The position numbers and the translations under genes were made by a program. A stretch of DNA of 64,000 nucleotides from Mycobacterium sp. SVM_VP21. GTDB taxonomy: Bacteria > Actinomycetota > Actinomycetes > Mycobacteriales > Mycobacteriaceae. The notes under the pieces are model-generated. The model was given only the letters and a program-made list of their open reading frames with translations. It was not told the DNA's origin and did not search any database. The stretch spans positions 806,001-870,000 of the forward strand of contig CP101406.1 in NCBI GenBank assembly GCA_024758765.1, in the 5' to 3' direction. This document shows positions 30,155 through 38,914 of this stretch, in pieces. Position 1 is the stretch's first letter, and every line of letters starts with the position of its first letter.

Positions 30155-31408
30155 ATGAGCACACCGATCATCGACCAGGCCGCGCAGGTATTCGTCGACC
30201 CACGCGCCTATGCCGACGAACCTCGGCTGCACGCGGCCCTGACCCATCTGCGCGCACACGCACCGGTGTCCCTGGTCGACCATCGGCCCTACCGGCCGTT
30301 CTGGGCCATCACCCGGCACGCCGACATCATGGAGATCGAACGCGACAACCAACTGTGGATCAACGCGCCGCGTGCCGTGCTGGCGCCCGCCGACGCCGAC
30401 GACCTGCAGCGCTCGCTGTTGGAGTCCGGGATGGGTCTGCGGACCCTGATCCACATGGACGATCCGCAACACCACAAGATGCGCACAATCGTCTCAGATT
30501 GGTTCCGCCCCAAGGCGATGCGAATGCTCAAGACCCGCATTGACGAGCTCGCCCAGCAATACGTCGAGAAGATGGTGCAACTCGGCCCGGAGTGCGACTT
30601 CGTCCAGGAGGTCGCGGTCAACTACCCGCTGTTCGTCATCATGTCGCTGCTGGGCCTGCCGGAGACGGACTTCGGCCGCATGCTGCGGCTGACCCAGGAA
30701 CTGTTCGGCGGCGACGACGAGGAGTACCGCCGCGGCTTGACTCCCGAGGAGCAGCTGCCGGTGCTGCTCGACTTCTTCTCCTACTTCGGGGCGCTGACCG
30801 CGGCGCGGCGAGCCCAACCCACCGAGGACCTGGCCTCCACGATCGCCAATGCGACCATCGACGGCGCACCACTGTCGGATGTGGACACCGCTTCCTACTA
30901 CGTCATCATCGCCACCGCCGGCCACGACACCACCAGCGCAGCGATCAGTGGCGGCCTGCGCGCGCTTGTCGAACACCCCGATCAGCGTGAGCGGCTCCGC
31001 TCCGACCTGCGCCTGATGCCGACTGCGGTCGAGGAGATCATCCGCTGGGTGACGCCGGTCAAGGAGTTCATGCGCACCGCCACCGCGGATACCGAGGTGC
31101 GCGGCGTGCCGATCGCCGAGGGCGAATCGGTCTATCTGTCCTACGTTTCGGCCAACCGCGACGAGGACGTGTTCGATGACCCGTTCGCGTTCGACGTCGG
31201 CCGCGACCCGAACAAGCATCTGGCGTTCGGTCACGGCGTGCACTTCTGCGTGGGTTCGGCCTTGGCGCGCATGGAGATCAGCAGCTTCTTCAGCGCTTTG
31301 TTGCCGCGTCTGGAAGACATCGAACTGGCCGGCGAGCCGCAGTTGGTATCGACGACGTTCGTCGGCGGCCTCAAGCACTTGCCGATCCGCTACCGGCTGC
31401 GGTCCTGA
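30155..31408 (+). CDS. Cytochrome P450 monooxygenase
   Basis: 417-residue soluble bacterial P450. It has the I-helix oxygen-activation motif AGHDTTS (residues of about 260), the ExxR motif in VEEIIRW, and the heme-binding loop FGHGVHFCVGSALARME with the Cys ligand. Electrons would come from a ferredoxin/reductase encoded elsewhere; none is adjacent. The ATG at 30155 has GAGGAG 6 bases upstream and is preferred to a GTG at 30125. Its 3' end overlaps that of mftG by 19 bases on the opposite strand. Placement beside the mycofactocin cluster suggests a role in alcohol, sterol or lipid oxidation, but the substrate cannot be read from sequence. Confidence 0.93.
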   Translation: MSTPIIDQAAQVFVDPRAYADEPRLHAALTHLRAHAPVSLVDHRPYRPFWAITRHADIMEIERDNQLWINAPRAVLAPADADDLQRSLLESGMGLRTLIHMDDPQHHKMRTIVSDWFRPKAMRMLKTRIDELAQQYVEKMVQLGPECDFVQEVAVNYPLFVIMSLLGLPETDFGRMLRLTQELFGGDDEEYRRGLTPEEQLPVLLDFFSYFGALTAARRAQPTEDLASTIANATIDGAPLSDVDTASYYVIIATAGHDTTSAAISGGLRALVEHPDQRERLRSDLRLMPTAVEEIIRWVTPVKEFMRTATADTEVRGVPIAEGESVYLSYVSANRDEDVFDDPFAFDVGRDPNKHLAFGHGVHFCVGSALARMEISSFFSALLPRLEDIELAGEPQLVSTTFVGGLKHLPIRYRLRS

Positions 31409-32838
31409 CCTGACAGCATTGTCACGGCTCGGTGCGCGAGCATCGCGATCGTCGCGTGCGGCCCGCGACTGGTGATCCGGGGCAGCGCCGAGCCGTCGAT
31501 CACCCACAGCCCGTCGATGCCACGCACCCGACACTGCGCGTCTAGCACCGCCTCCTGGTCGCCGTCGGCTCCGATCGGCGCGCTACCGCACAGGTGCTGT
31601 GACGTCGACCAGCGCGGTTCTGCGCCAACGCCTCTCAACGCCAGTATCTGCTTGACCAGGTCCACCCCGCGGCGCAGCGCCGCCAGATCTTCGGGCTCGG
31701 TGTCATAGCGGTGTTCGATGCGAGGCGCTACCCGCGGATCCGCCGAGATCAGGCTAATCCGGCCGCGAGCTCGCGGAGTCATCAGCGCCACTCCGATCTG
31801 CGGCTGATCGGGTGTGTCGGTCTCGCCGACCATTGTGGCGAAACCGGCTGTGTAGGGCCGGATCTCCAAGTCCTCATAATGCAGCACGGTCTCCAGCACG
31901 GCGCGGCGCGGCGCGCCTGGCCATTCTGCTGCCACCAGCCATTCCGGGTGATCCGCACAGTGCGCGCCGACGGGAAGCGCCGCCCTTACCGCGACACCCG
32001 CATCGCGCAGCATCTTCTCCTCACCGACGCCGGACAGCATCAACAGATGTGCTGATCCGATCGCCCCGGCGCACAACACTATTCGATCCGCCGTCAGCGT
32101 GATGGGCCCCTGCTCACCGATCGCCTCGACTGCGATAGCCCGATCGGCTTCAACGGCAACGCGTACCGCTCGCGTCTGTGTGAGCACCGTGAGGTTGTCC
32201 CGCGACAGCGCCGGACGCAGGTATGCGATACCCGGTCCGGTACGCACACCGTCGGCGGTGACGTTAAGCGGCACCGCTCCCCCGCCGGGCTGCGTCGTCT
32301 GCGTCGCGTCGTTGAGGTCGTCGATCCAACCAAACCCTGCTCGCTGCACCGCATCATTGAATCGCTTTGTGCTATCGCATATTTCATGGGCACGACGAAC
32401 CGGTATCGGGCCCGAGTCACCGTGTTGGGGGCCCTGGAAGTCAAGGTCGGTCTCGACGGCCCGAAAGGACTCCAGCAGTTGCGGCCACGCCCAACCCGCG
32501 GGGTAGCCGGCGAAGTCTGCCGGGAGCCCCCGGCAGAAGTACCCCCCGTTGACCGCGCCGGAGCCTCCGACGGTCGCACCCCGCACGATCGTCAGCGCAT
32601 TGTCGGCTCTGCTGATTAGCTCGGCGCGATACCGACGTACCAGCCGGCTGGCCGGGCCGATCGGCAACGTCAGCGCGTCGGCGGTCTGGGCGGCCAAGAC
32701 GGGATCCTCCAGGCCTAGGCCTGATTCGACCACCGTGACGGTGTACGAAGGATCCGACGAGAGCATGGCCGCGACAATCGATCCCGCGCTTCCAGCCCCC
32801 ACAACCAACGCATCGCTGTGTACCACCGGAACGGTCAA
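31390..32838 (-). CDS. mftG: Mycofactocin system GMC-family oxidoreductase MftG
   Basis: 482-residue flavoprotein of the glucose-methanol-choline family. FAD-binding GAGSAGS is near residue 15, a second GMC block is GATVGGSGAVNGGYFCRG, and the C-terminus has GLWVIDGSALPRITSRGPH. Established knowledge: MftG links reduced mycofactocin to the respiratory chain during alcohol oxidation. The start appears to be TTG at 32838, only 6 bases after mftF; a GTG at 32826 is the alternative. Last gene of the mft operon; 3' end overlaps the convergent P450 gene. Confidence 0.93.
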   Translation of the reverse strand: MTVPVVHSDALVVGAGSAGSIVAAMLSSDPSYTVTVVESGLGLEDPVLAAQTADALTLPIGPASRLVRRYRAELISRADNALTIVRGATVGGSGAVNGGYFCRGLPADFAGYPAGWAWPQLLESFRAVETDLDFQGPQHGDSGPIPVRRAHEICDSTKRFNDAVQRAGFGWIDDLNDATQTTQPGGGAVPLNVTADGVRTGPGIAYLRPALSRDNLTVLTQTRAVRVAVEADRAIAVEAIGEQGPITLTADRIVLCAGAIGSAHLLMLSGVGEEKMLRDAGVAVRAALPVGAHCADHPEWLVAAEWPGAPRRAVLETVLHYEDLEIRPYTAGFATMVGETDTPDQPQIGVALMTPRARGRISLISADPRVAPRIEHRYDTEPEDLAALRRGVDLVKQILALRGVGAEPRWSTSQHLCGSAPIGADGDQEAVLDAQCRVRGIDGLWVIDGSALPRITSRGPHATIAMLAHRAVTMLSGQDRSR

Positions 32839-32844
32839 GGCGGC

Positions 32845-34257
32845 CTAGCTGCGAATCTGCGGCTTGAGTGCGGCAATATTGCGTTCGCGCACCACCCCGG
32901 TCCACAGGCCGGCGCCGTATGCCAGATCGTCGACTCGCTTGAGCAGCAGATAGGCCGGCAGCCCCAGGGGTCGGGAATCGTCTTCACTGCGCGCGTGCCG
33001 CAGCCAGTCCACCACCCCGTCGGCGACCGCCGCCAACAGTAGCGCCCTGCGGCATCGCTGTGACACGCACGCGGCCAGCAGAGCGACCGGCCAGTAGTGC
33101 CGGCACAGCGCCGAGGCGAGCTGCAGCCCGGCGCTCGCCAGTCCGCGCAGCGTCACCATCAGCACGTCTGCCGGCGCGGTGTCCGGGCCGCGCATGGACC
33201 GGGCAACCCGGTGTCCGGTCATCGCGGCGATCGCCAACGAGACCAGATAGCCCAACGCCGAGCCGAGCGCCATCAGCGCCCAGCCCGCCAGCGCCCAACC
33301 CGAGATCACCATGGGCGCGGCTTTGTCGGGATGACGGGCGGACAGCGGCGCCGCCGAACCCCCGTAAAAAGCCTTGCGCGCCACCCAATCCCGCAGCTCT
33401 ATCCGATGATCGTGGGCGACCTGCGCAATCGGCTCATAGCGCAGCCTGCTGCCCGCGTCCACCAACCGCCAGCACAGGTCGACGTCTTCGCCCGAATGCA
33501 GCGCCTCGTCGAAGCCGCCCAGCTCCCGTAGCGTGCTGGAGCGGCAGATGATCGCCGCACTGGGGACGTAGGCGACCTTGCCGTAAGGCACCACCGGTGC
33601 CTCGCAGCCGCCCAGGTCCAGCGACGAACGGATGGCCTCGTACCGCGCGACCAGGTGTCCGCTGTCGGCCATACCGACGATGCGGGGGGCGACCAGGGCC
33701 ACGGCCGGGTCACAGAAGTGCCCCAGCAGTGCCTCCAGCCAGCCCCGGCGCGGCACCACGTCGGAATCCAGGAACGCCACGAAATCTGTCGTGCAGGCCA
33801 TCAACCCGGTGTTACGCGCGGCCGCCGGTCCCCGGTTCTCTTGGTGGCGCAGCACCTGCACCTCGCAGCAGTGCGCAGCGGTCAGATCCTCTTGGCGGAT
33901 CGGGACCTGCGATCCGTCGTCCACCACTACGACACGCAGGCCGCGCAGTGCCGCCACCAGCCGTTGTAGTCCGACGATGTTGTCTCGCACCGGGATAACC
34001 ACCGTCACGTCTCGATACGATGGCCCGCCTGCGGGTCGGGGGTGGGCAACGGTGGCGTCGAGCAGGGTACGGGCCAGTTGTGCGCTGACGGCGTCGCGTA
34101 CCTCCAACCGGCCATCGGACAACATCCCCTGGGCGGCCGGCGCCAACCGCAGCAGCCGGGTCGGTGAACCGCCCAGAAGCGTGGAGCCCCGCCCCAGGAC
34201 CCGCACCTTCCGGTCGACCTGCACGGCGAAACCGTCCGGCAGCCGGGCCGCGGTCAT
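32845..34257 (-). CDS. mftF: Mycofactocin glycosyltransferase MftF
   Basis: 470-residue GT2-family glycosyltransferase. The catalytic domain starts near residue 85 ([17 protein letters not shown]) and has the DxD-type motif [13 protein letters not shown]-terminal hydrophobic helices ([24 protein letters not shown]) suggest membrane association. MftF adds a chain of beta-1,4-linked glucose units to premycofactocin. The ATG overlaps the mftE stop by 4 bases. Confidence 0.95.
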   Translation of the reverse strand: MTAARLPDGFAVQVDRKVRVLGRGSTLLGGSPTRLLRLAPAAQGMLSDGRLEVRDAVSAQLARTLLDATVAHPRPAGGPSYRDVTVVIPVRDNIVGLQRLVAALRGLRVVVVDDGSQVPIRQEDLTAAHCCEVQVLRHQENRGPAAARNTGLMACTTDFVAFLDSDVVPRRGWLEALLGHFCDPAVALVAPRIVGMADSGHLVARYEAIRSSLDLGGCEAPVVPYGKVAYVPSAAIICRSSTLRELGGFDEALHSGEDVDLCWRLVDAGSRLRYEPIAQVAHDHRIELRDWVARKAFYGGSAAPLSARHPDKAAPMVISGWALAGWALMALGSALGYLVSLAIAAMTGHRVARSMRGPDTAPADVLMVTLRGLASAGLQLASALCRHYWPVALLAACVSQRCRRALLLAAVADGVVDWLRHARSEDDSRPLGLPAYLLLKRVDDLAYGAGLWTGVVRERNIAALKPQIRS

Positions 34258-35000
34258 CGCAGCATCCCGTCGGGCCCGGGCGCCCAGCCGCCGAGGGCCG
34301 CCAGGCCGGCCGCGGTCATCTCGCCGAAGAGTCGTCGCCCTTCTCCGGCGGTGGCGGTGGTCGGGTCCCCCAGCACCCCGACGGCGCTCACCGCAGCAAC
34401 ACCGCCATCGCGCATCGCGGGCAGCAACTGCGCCAATGGCGCGCTGTTGCCCGGCAGCGCCCGGTCGAACCTCACACTGTCCGGCGAAAGATGCAGCAAC
34501 AGAGAGGTTTCAGTGTGACCGGCATGGGCGTCGGCACCCGGGACAGCGCACGGAAACCACGCCACGTCGCGACCTTCGAACCGCAGCCGGCCTACCGCCT
34601 CGATTAACGCGGGCACATTGCCGCCGTGGCCGTTGATAAAAACCACCCGCTGCGCCCAGCAGCAGGCGGAGCGGCCGTACTCCAGCAAAAGTTGGATCAG
34701 CGCGTCGGTGCCGATCGAGATGGTTCCGGCAAAGCTCTGATGCTCGCCACTGGCCCCGTAGGCGATGGCCGGCGCGACCGCCCAGCCCTGCGCCGGCCCG
34801 GCCCCCGCCGAGCGCTCGGCCAGCTCCTGGGCGAGCGCCTGCGCGACCCGGGTATCGGTGTCCAGCGGCAGGTGCGGGCCGTGTTGCTCAGTCGACCCCA
34901 CCGGGACCAGAAGCATCATCCCCCGTCCCGGCAACTGGCTCTGTAGCCGGTTCTGCAGCTCGCTCCAGGTCGAACTACCGAGCCCGCCGCCAACCGCCAT
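34254..35000 (-). CDS. mftE: Mycofactocin peptidase MftE (creatininase family)
   Basis: 248-residue creatininase-like metallopeptidase that releases the modified Val-Tyr dipeptide from MftA. Metal ligands are visible in [23 protein letters not shown] and HAGHTETS. The only reasonable start is ATG 35000, although it lacks a clear Shine-Dalgarno. A GTG-AAT-TCG triplet run 23 bases upstream, which resembles the start I recall for the M. tuberculosis protein, is out of frame here. Unusually, 194 bases separate it from mftD, containing an inverted repeat. Confidence 0.93.
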   Translation of the reverse strand: MAVGGGLGSSTWSELQNRLQSQLPGRGMMLLVPVGSTEQHGPHLPLDTDTRVAQALAQELAERSAGAGPAQGWAVAPAIAYGASGEHQSFAGTISIGTDALIQLLLEYGRSACCWAQRVVFINGHGGNVPALIEAVGRLRFEGRDVAWFPCAVPGADAHAGHTETSLLLHLSPDSVRFDRALPGNSAPLAQLLPAMRDGGVAAVSAVGVLGDPTTATAGEGRRLFGEMTAAGLAALGGWAPGPDGMLR

Positions 35001-35025
35001 CGGACGATGGTAAGCGAATTCACCT

Positions 35026-35054
35026 GTCGTACACCAGTTGTTGACAAGTACGAC
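35026..35054 (-). promoter_or_regulatory. Inverted repeat inside the mft operon, upstream of mftE
   Basis: Perfect 7-base arms GTCGTAC (35026-35032) and GTACGAC (35048-35054) with a 15-base spacer, 25-54 bases upstream of the mftE start. The rest of the 194-base mftD-mftE gap (35001-35194) has no convincing gene. It may be an operator for an internal promoter or an RNA hairpin. Confidence 0.45.
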
Positions 35055-35194
35055 CGACGTAATTTTTTCGCCCCGGGGCCCGGAAAACGCCCGTGTGATC
35101 ACGGCAGTCCCGTCCGCCACGGGCGTATCAGGACTGACCCTGATTTGGCAGGTGGGCACGCTCCTCCGACGAGCCCCGGACCGCCGCCGTCCGA

Positions 35195-36385
35195 CTAAGC
35201 CTCGGCGGCGGGCACGCCCAGCGCCCGGGTGAATCCGGCCGGAATCAGGATGTCGTCCGTCGACAGGTCGTGCACCGAGGCCCGGCCGAGGCCCATCAGG
35301 GCCGAGTCGATGCCGCTCCGAAGGATGTCCAAGACGTTCTCCACCCCGGACTGTCCGGCGGCGCCCAGCCCCCACAGGTAGGCGCGTCCGATCATCACGG
35401 CACGGGCTCCTAGCGCCACCGCCTTGACGACGTCACCACCCCGCCGGATGCCACCGTCCAGCAACACCTCGATCTGGTCGCCCACAGCCTCGGCGATGGC
35501 CGGGAGAGCCCGGATCGCCGCCGGGGTGCCGTCCAGGTTGTTGCCGCCGTGATTGGAGACTGAGATCGCCGAAACACCGGCATCCACAGCACGTTTCGCA
35601 TCGTCCACCCGCATCACGCCTTTGAGCATGAACGGCCCGCCCCACAGCTCACGCAGCCAGGCGATGTCTTCCCAGGTGGGCGGTGGGGTACCCATCCATT
35701 CCCCATAGGCCTGGAAGAACGGCGGCCCGGCCTCACCGCGGCCTGCTTGGTTGGGCACCCGCAGGCTCGGCGGACGCATGGTCTTGGCCCACCGCAGGAA
35801 CCATCCCGGCCTGGTGAGAGCCTCCGGCATCATCTTGACCATGGTCTTGAGGTCCATCTTCTCCGGGATGGTGGGGCTGCCCCAGTCCCGCCCGTGCGAG
35901 AAGCTCCAGTCGGTGGTGGCGATCATCCCGACGGCCCCGGCCGCCCGGGCACGCTCCACCCGCTCGGCAATCGCGTCGCGTCCGCCCAGCCAGTAGATCT
36001 GAAAGAAGGTCTTGGGGTTGGCCGCGATGACCTCTTCCATCGGCTTGCTGGCAAACGACGAGAGACCCATCGCGGTGCCGCGCGCCGCCGCCGCTCGCGC
36101 GACGGCTACCTCGCCATCCGGGTCGACCGCCTGCACCCCGGTCGGCGAGATCATCACCGGCATCGAGATCTCTTGCCCCATAACCGTTGTTGACAGTTCG
36201 CGACTGGCCGGCGCACCCACAACATGCGGGGCGAATCCCAGTTCGCTGAACGCCGCCACATTGTCGCCGACCGTCAGGCCCTTTTCACTGGCCGAGATCA
36301 GCGAGGAGTAAGCAGACTTCGGGAGCCGCTTTTTGGCTCGTTCCTGGGCAATAGCAACGGTTTCGAACCAGATATCGCGAGCCAT
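35195..36385 (-). CDS. mftD: Mycofactocin FMN dehydrogenase MftD
   Basis: 396-residue FMN enzyme of the lactate dehydrogenase/glycolate oxidase family. It has MVISPTGVQAV near residue 80, the catalytic-His block SNHGGNNLDGTPA and the phosphate-binding IEVLLDGGIRRGGDVVKA. Established role: oxidative deamination of the AHDP intermediate to premycofactocin, the alpha-keto amide redox core. It starts 2 bases after mftC. Confidence 0.96.
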   Translation of the reverse strand: MARDIWFETVAIAQERAKKRLPKSAYSSLISASEKGLTVGDNVAAFSELGFAPHVVGAPASRELSTTVMGQEISMPVMISPTGVQAVDPDGEVAVARAAAARGTAMGLSSFASKPMEEVIAANPKTFFQIYWLGGRDAIAERVERARAAGAVGMIATTDWSFSHGRDWGSPTIPEKMDLKTMVKMMPEALTRPGWFLRWAKTMRPPSLRVPNQAGRGEAGPPFFQAYGEWMGTPPPTWEDIAWLRELWGGPFMLKGVMRVDDAKRAVDAGVSAISVSNHGGNNLDGTPAAIRALPAIAEAVGDQIEVLLDGGIRRGGDVVKAVALGARAVMIGRAYLWGLGAAGQSGVENVLDILRSGIDSALMGLGRASVHDLSTDDILIPAGFTRALGVPAAEA

Positions 36386-36387
36386 TA

Positions 36388-37581
36388 TCAGATTGGACTT
36401 TCATTGCAGAGGCGGGCCGGCGGGCGCATGGACAGCGTCAACGGCACCACAGTGGTGATCGGTTTGCCGCGGGAATGGTCCGCGGCCGGGCGGGGCTTGG
36501 TGCGATCGGCGGCCAGCGCGGGTGCGCCGTAGCCCTGGACGCATTCCGGGTCGGGTCCATCCAGCGGCAGCCCGGTGAAGAACTTTGCGGCCATACAGCC
36601 GCCGCGGCAGCTGTCGTAGTGGCCGCAGCTTCCGCAGGCGCCGGCGGACTGCGGCTCCCGGAGTTCACGAAACAGCGGAGCGTTCCTCCAGACGTTACCG
36701 AAGCCCGTCCCAAATCCCGAGTCGGACAGCACGTTTCCGGCCAAGAAACGGTCGTGGATGGCGAATGGACAGGCGTAGACATCACCGACGGGGTCGATTA
36801 GGCACACCACCCGTCCGGCGCCACACATGTTCAGCCCGGCCAGCGCGCCGGGCGCGCCCAGTCCGGACAGGTGGAAGAAGGAGTCACCGGTGAGCACCCG
36901 TTCCCCGTTGGCCACCAGCCAGTCGTAGAGCTGGACCTGCTGGTCGGCGGTCGGGTGCAGGTCGTCCCACACGTCGGCGCCTCGCCCCGACGGCCGCAAC
37001 CGGGTGATGCGCAACGTGGCCCCGTAACGGCTGGCCAACGCGGCGAAGTCGTCAAGCTGGTCGATGTTGTGGCGGGTCGCGACGACCGAGATCTTGGCAT
37101 CGGAGAATCCCGCCGCGGCCAGGTTCTCCAGCGCCCGGATCGCCATATCGAACGAGCCGGGGCCGCGGATCGGGTCGTTGACCTCTGCGGTGGCACCGTC
37201 CAGGGAGATCTGGACGTCCACGTAGTCACTGGCCGCCAGCTTGGCCGCCACCTCGGGGGTGATTCGCAGACCGTTGGTGGAGAACTTCACGCCGACGTGG
37301 TGCTCGGTGGCGTAGTCCACCAGTTCCCAAAAGTCCGAGCGCACAGTGGGTTCCCCGCCACCGATGTTGACGTAGAACACCTGCATGCGTTCCAGCTCGT
37401 CGATGATGTCCTTGCATTGCTGCGTGGACAGCTCACGCGGGTCTCGCTTGCCCGACGAGGACAGGCAGTGCACACACGCCAGGTTGCAGGCGTAGGTCAG
37501 CTCCCACGTCAGGCAGATCGGCGCGTCAAGCCCGTGCTCAAACTGTTCGATAAGCCGGGGCACCGGTGCCACGGATGTCAT
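36388..37581 (-). CDS. mftC: Mycofactocin radical SAM maturase MftC
   Basis: 397-residue radical SAM/SPASM enzyme. The [4Fe-4S] cluster that cleaves SAM is bound by Cys32, Cys36 and Cys39 (CNLACVHC). The SPASM region holds many further Cys residues (CGAGRVVCLIDPVGDVYACPF, CGSCGHYDSCRGGC) for two auxiliary clusters. MftC decarboxylates the C-terminal Tyr of MftA and then links it to the neighbouring Val. The ATG overlaps the mftB stop by 4 bases. Confidence 0.97.
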   Translation of the reverse strand: MTSVAPVPRLIEQFEHGLDAPICLTWELTYACNLACVHCLSSSGKRDPRELSTQQCKDIIDELERMQVFYVNIGGGEPTVRSDFWELVDYATEHHVGVKFSTNGLRITPEVAAKLAASDYVDVQISLDGATAEVNDPIRGPGSFDMAIRALENLAAAGFSDAKISVVATRHNIDQLDDFAALASRYGATLRITRLRPSGRGADVWDDLHPTADQQVQLYDWLVANGERVLTGDSFFHLSGLGAPGALAGLNMCGAGRVVCLIDPVGDVYACPFAIHDRFLAGNVLSDSGFGTGFGNVWRNAPLFRELREPQSAGACGSCGHYDSCRGGCMAAKFFTGLPLDGPDPECVQGYGAPALAADRTKPRPAADHSRGKPITTVVPLTLSMRPPARLCNESPI

Positions 37582-37883
37582 TGGCCCTCCCTGGGCATCA
37601 GCATCTTCGAATCCGCCAGTACGCGCAGTGCGTGCAGGTACGGACCCTGGTCGGCATCGTCGACTCCGGCTGCGCGGCAGGCGGATCGGACATCGTCGTG
37701 GTCCGGAAGAGACCGCACCACCTCGACGATGGTGCGGTTCTTCAGGAACGACAACTTACGGGTGCCGAAGTGGTACAGCAGCGCACCAAACGGCTCCGGG
37801 CGGAGCGCCACCTGCGGGTGCAGCTCCCAGCCGCGGTCGGGGTCGAATGCTGTTGTCTCCGACTGCACGGCGACCTCCGGCAT
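37578..37883 (-). CDS. mftB: Mycofactocin precursor-binding chaperone MftB
   Basis: 101-residue RiPP recognition element (PqqD-like) that presents MftA to MftC. The fold is recognisable from WELHPQVALRPEPFGALLYHF and the following helix-rich part. The ATG at 37883, 2 bases after the mftA stop, is preferred; an ATG at 37901 would overlap mftA and add six residues. It overlaps mftC by 4 bases. Confidence 0.95.
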   Translation of the reverse strand: MPEVAVQSETTAFDPDRGWELHPQVALRPEPFGALLYHFGTRKLSFLKNRTIVEVVRSLPDHDDVRSACRAAGVDDADQGPYLHALRVLADSKMLMPREGQ

Positions 37884-37885
37884 GG

Positions 37886-37981
37886 TCAGTAAACGCCGCA
37901 CATGCCGTCGATGGACACCTCTTCGACCAGGGTCTCGGTGACGATCTCGGCATTGGTGTCGTTCTGCTGGTTCTGGTCCAT
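37886..37981 (-). CDS. mftA: Mycofactocin precursor peptide MftA
   Basis: 31-residue precursor beginning [10 protein letters not shown] and ending in the invariant IDGMCGVY. The final Val-Tyr becomes mycofactocin. The ATG at 37981 has a GAGAAAGG Shine-Dalgarno. It is followed immediately by mftB. The middle ([10 protein letters not shown]) is the part expected to bind MftB. Sequence and context make the call secure despite its small size. Confidence 0.96.
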   Translation of the reverse strand: MDQNQQNDTNAEIVTETLVEEVSIDGMCGVY

Positions 37982-38008
37982 GACGCGAGCCTTTCTCACA
38001 TGGGGGTT

Positions 38009-38048
38009 CGACAACGGACTGTCGTGTCGGTCACAATCTCGGACAGAA
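38009..38048. promoter_or_regulatory. GACA/TGTC-rich mftA-mftR intergenic region, putative MftR operator
   Basis: The 105-base divergent gap holds CGACA (38009-38013) opposed to TGTCG (38020-38024), followed by a second TGTC and a GACA near 38043-38046. MftR is known to control the mft genes in response to long-chain acyl-CoA; that these elements are its site is inference. Confidence 0.35.
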
Positions 38049-38086
38049 TATGGCATCGAGTGCCGTAAAGGAAGTGGGGCTGTCAG

Positions 38087-38683
38087 ATGGGCGGTACGCC
38101 GGATCCGCACCCCCGCGCTGGGCGGCGTCGCTCCACCACTCCGCAGCACATCACCGACGTGGCGATCGACCTGTTCGCCGCCCGCGGATTCGGCGAGGTG
38201 AGCGTTGATGACGTGGCGCAGGCCGCCGGTATCGGCCGTCGCACGGTATTCCGGTACTACGCCTCGAAGAATGCCATCCCGTGGGGCGACTTCGACGCGC
38301 ACCTCCACCACCTACGGGAACTGCTGGACGGTATCGAGCCCGGGGCGCCACTCGGCGACTCCCTGCGTGCGGCGCTGTTGGCATTCAACACGTTCGGCGA
38401 GAGCGAGACCGCGCGCCACCGCCGGCGGATGCGGGTGATCCTGCAGACCGATGAGCTCCAGGCCTACTCGATGACGATGTACGCCGGCTGGCGCAACGTC
38501 ATCGCGGAGTTCGTGGCACGGCGGGCGGGTCTGGACCCCGCTGACCTGCGGCCGCAGACGGTGGCCTGGATGATGCTGGGGGTGGCTCTCAGCGCTTACG
38601 AACGGTGGCTGGGCGATGAGTCGCTGGTGTTGCCACAGGTTCTTGGCGAGGCGTTCGACGCGATCCGTGGTGGCCTGGACTGA
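38087..38683 (+). CDS. mftR: Mycofactocin TetR-family regulator MftR
   Basis: 198-residue TetR regulator with the helix-turn-helix at residues of about 35-55 ([24 protein letters not shown]). The C-terminal ligand domain is helical with [16 protein letters not shown] near the end. It is divergent from mftA, the classical place for MftR, which represses mft genes and is relieved by acyl-CoA. ATG 38087 follows AAAGGAAG at slightly long spacing. Confidence 0.92.
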   Translation: MGGTPDPHPRAGRRRSTTPQHITDVAIDLFAARGFGEVSVDDVAQAAGIGRRTVFRYYASKNAIPWGDFDAHLHHLRELLDGIEPGAPLGDSLRAALLAFNTFGESETARHRRRMRVILQTDELQAYSMTMYAGWRNVIAEFVARRAGLDPADLRPQTVAWMMLGVALSAYERWLGDESLVLPQVLGEAFDAIRGGLD

Positions 38684-38713
38684 GCGTCGGCGCCGCAGTC
38701 GAACTCCCGGTGA

Positions 38714-38914
38714 ATGCGCTCGGCGCAACGAGGCGCTGACCCGGTGGCTGCCGGTTCCAGCCATTCGTCGGGGATCAAGGTCGCGATGTGCTGGCCCCGC
38801 GACGCGGTGGCCGGTGTCCCCGCCGAGTACGGTGCTGCCATCATCGACAACACACTGTCCGTGCTGGCGACGATCACCACCACAGAGGAGCTGATGCACA
38901 CGTGGCACCCCTGA
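38714..38914 (+). CDS. Small hypothetical ORF of uncertain reality
   Basis: 66-codon frame whose C-terminal half (VAGVPAEYGAAIIDNTLSVLATITTTEELMHTWHP as separated blocks AVAGVPAEYG, AAIIDNTLSV, LATITTTEEL) has the third-position G/C bias and composition of a real mycobacterial protein. It overlaps the fadD start by 13 bases and fills the mftR-fadD gap. I do not recognise it; it may be a small gene or the tail of a lost one. Confidence 0.28.
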   Translation: MRSAQRGADPVAAGSSHSSGIKVAMCWPRDAVAGVPAEYGAAIIDNTLSVLATITTTEELMHTWHP

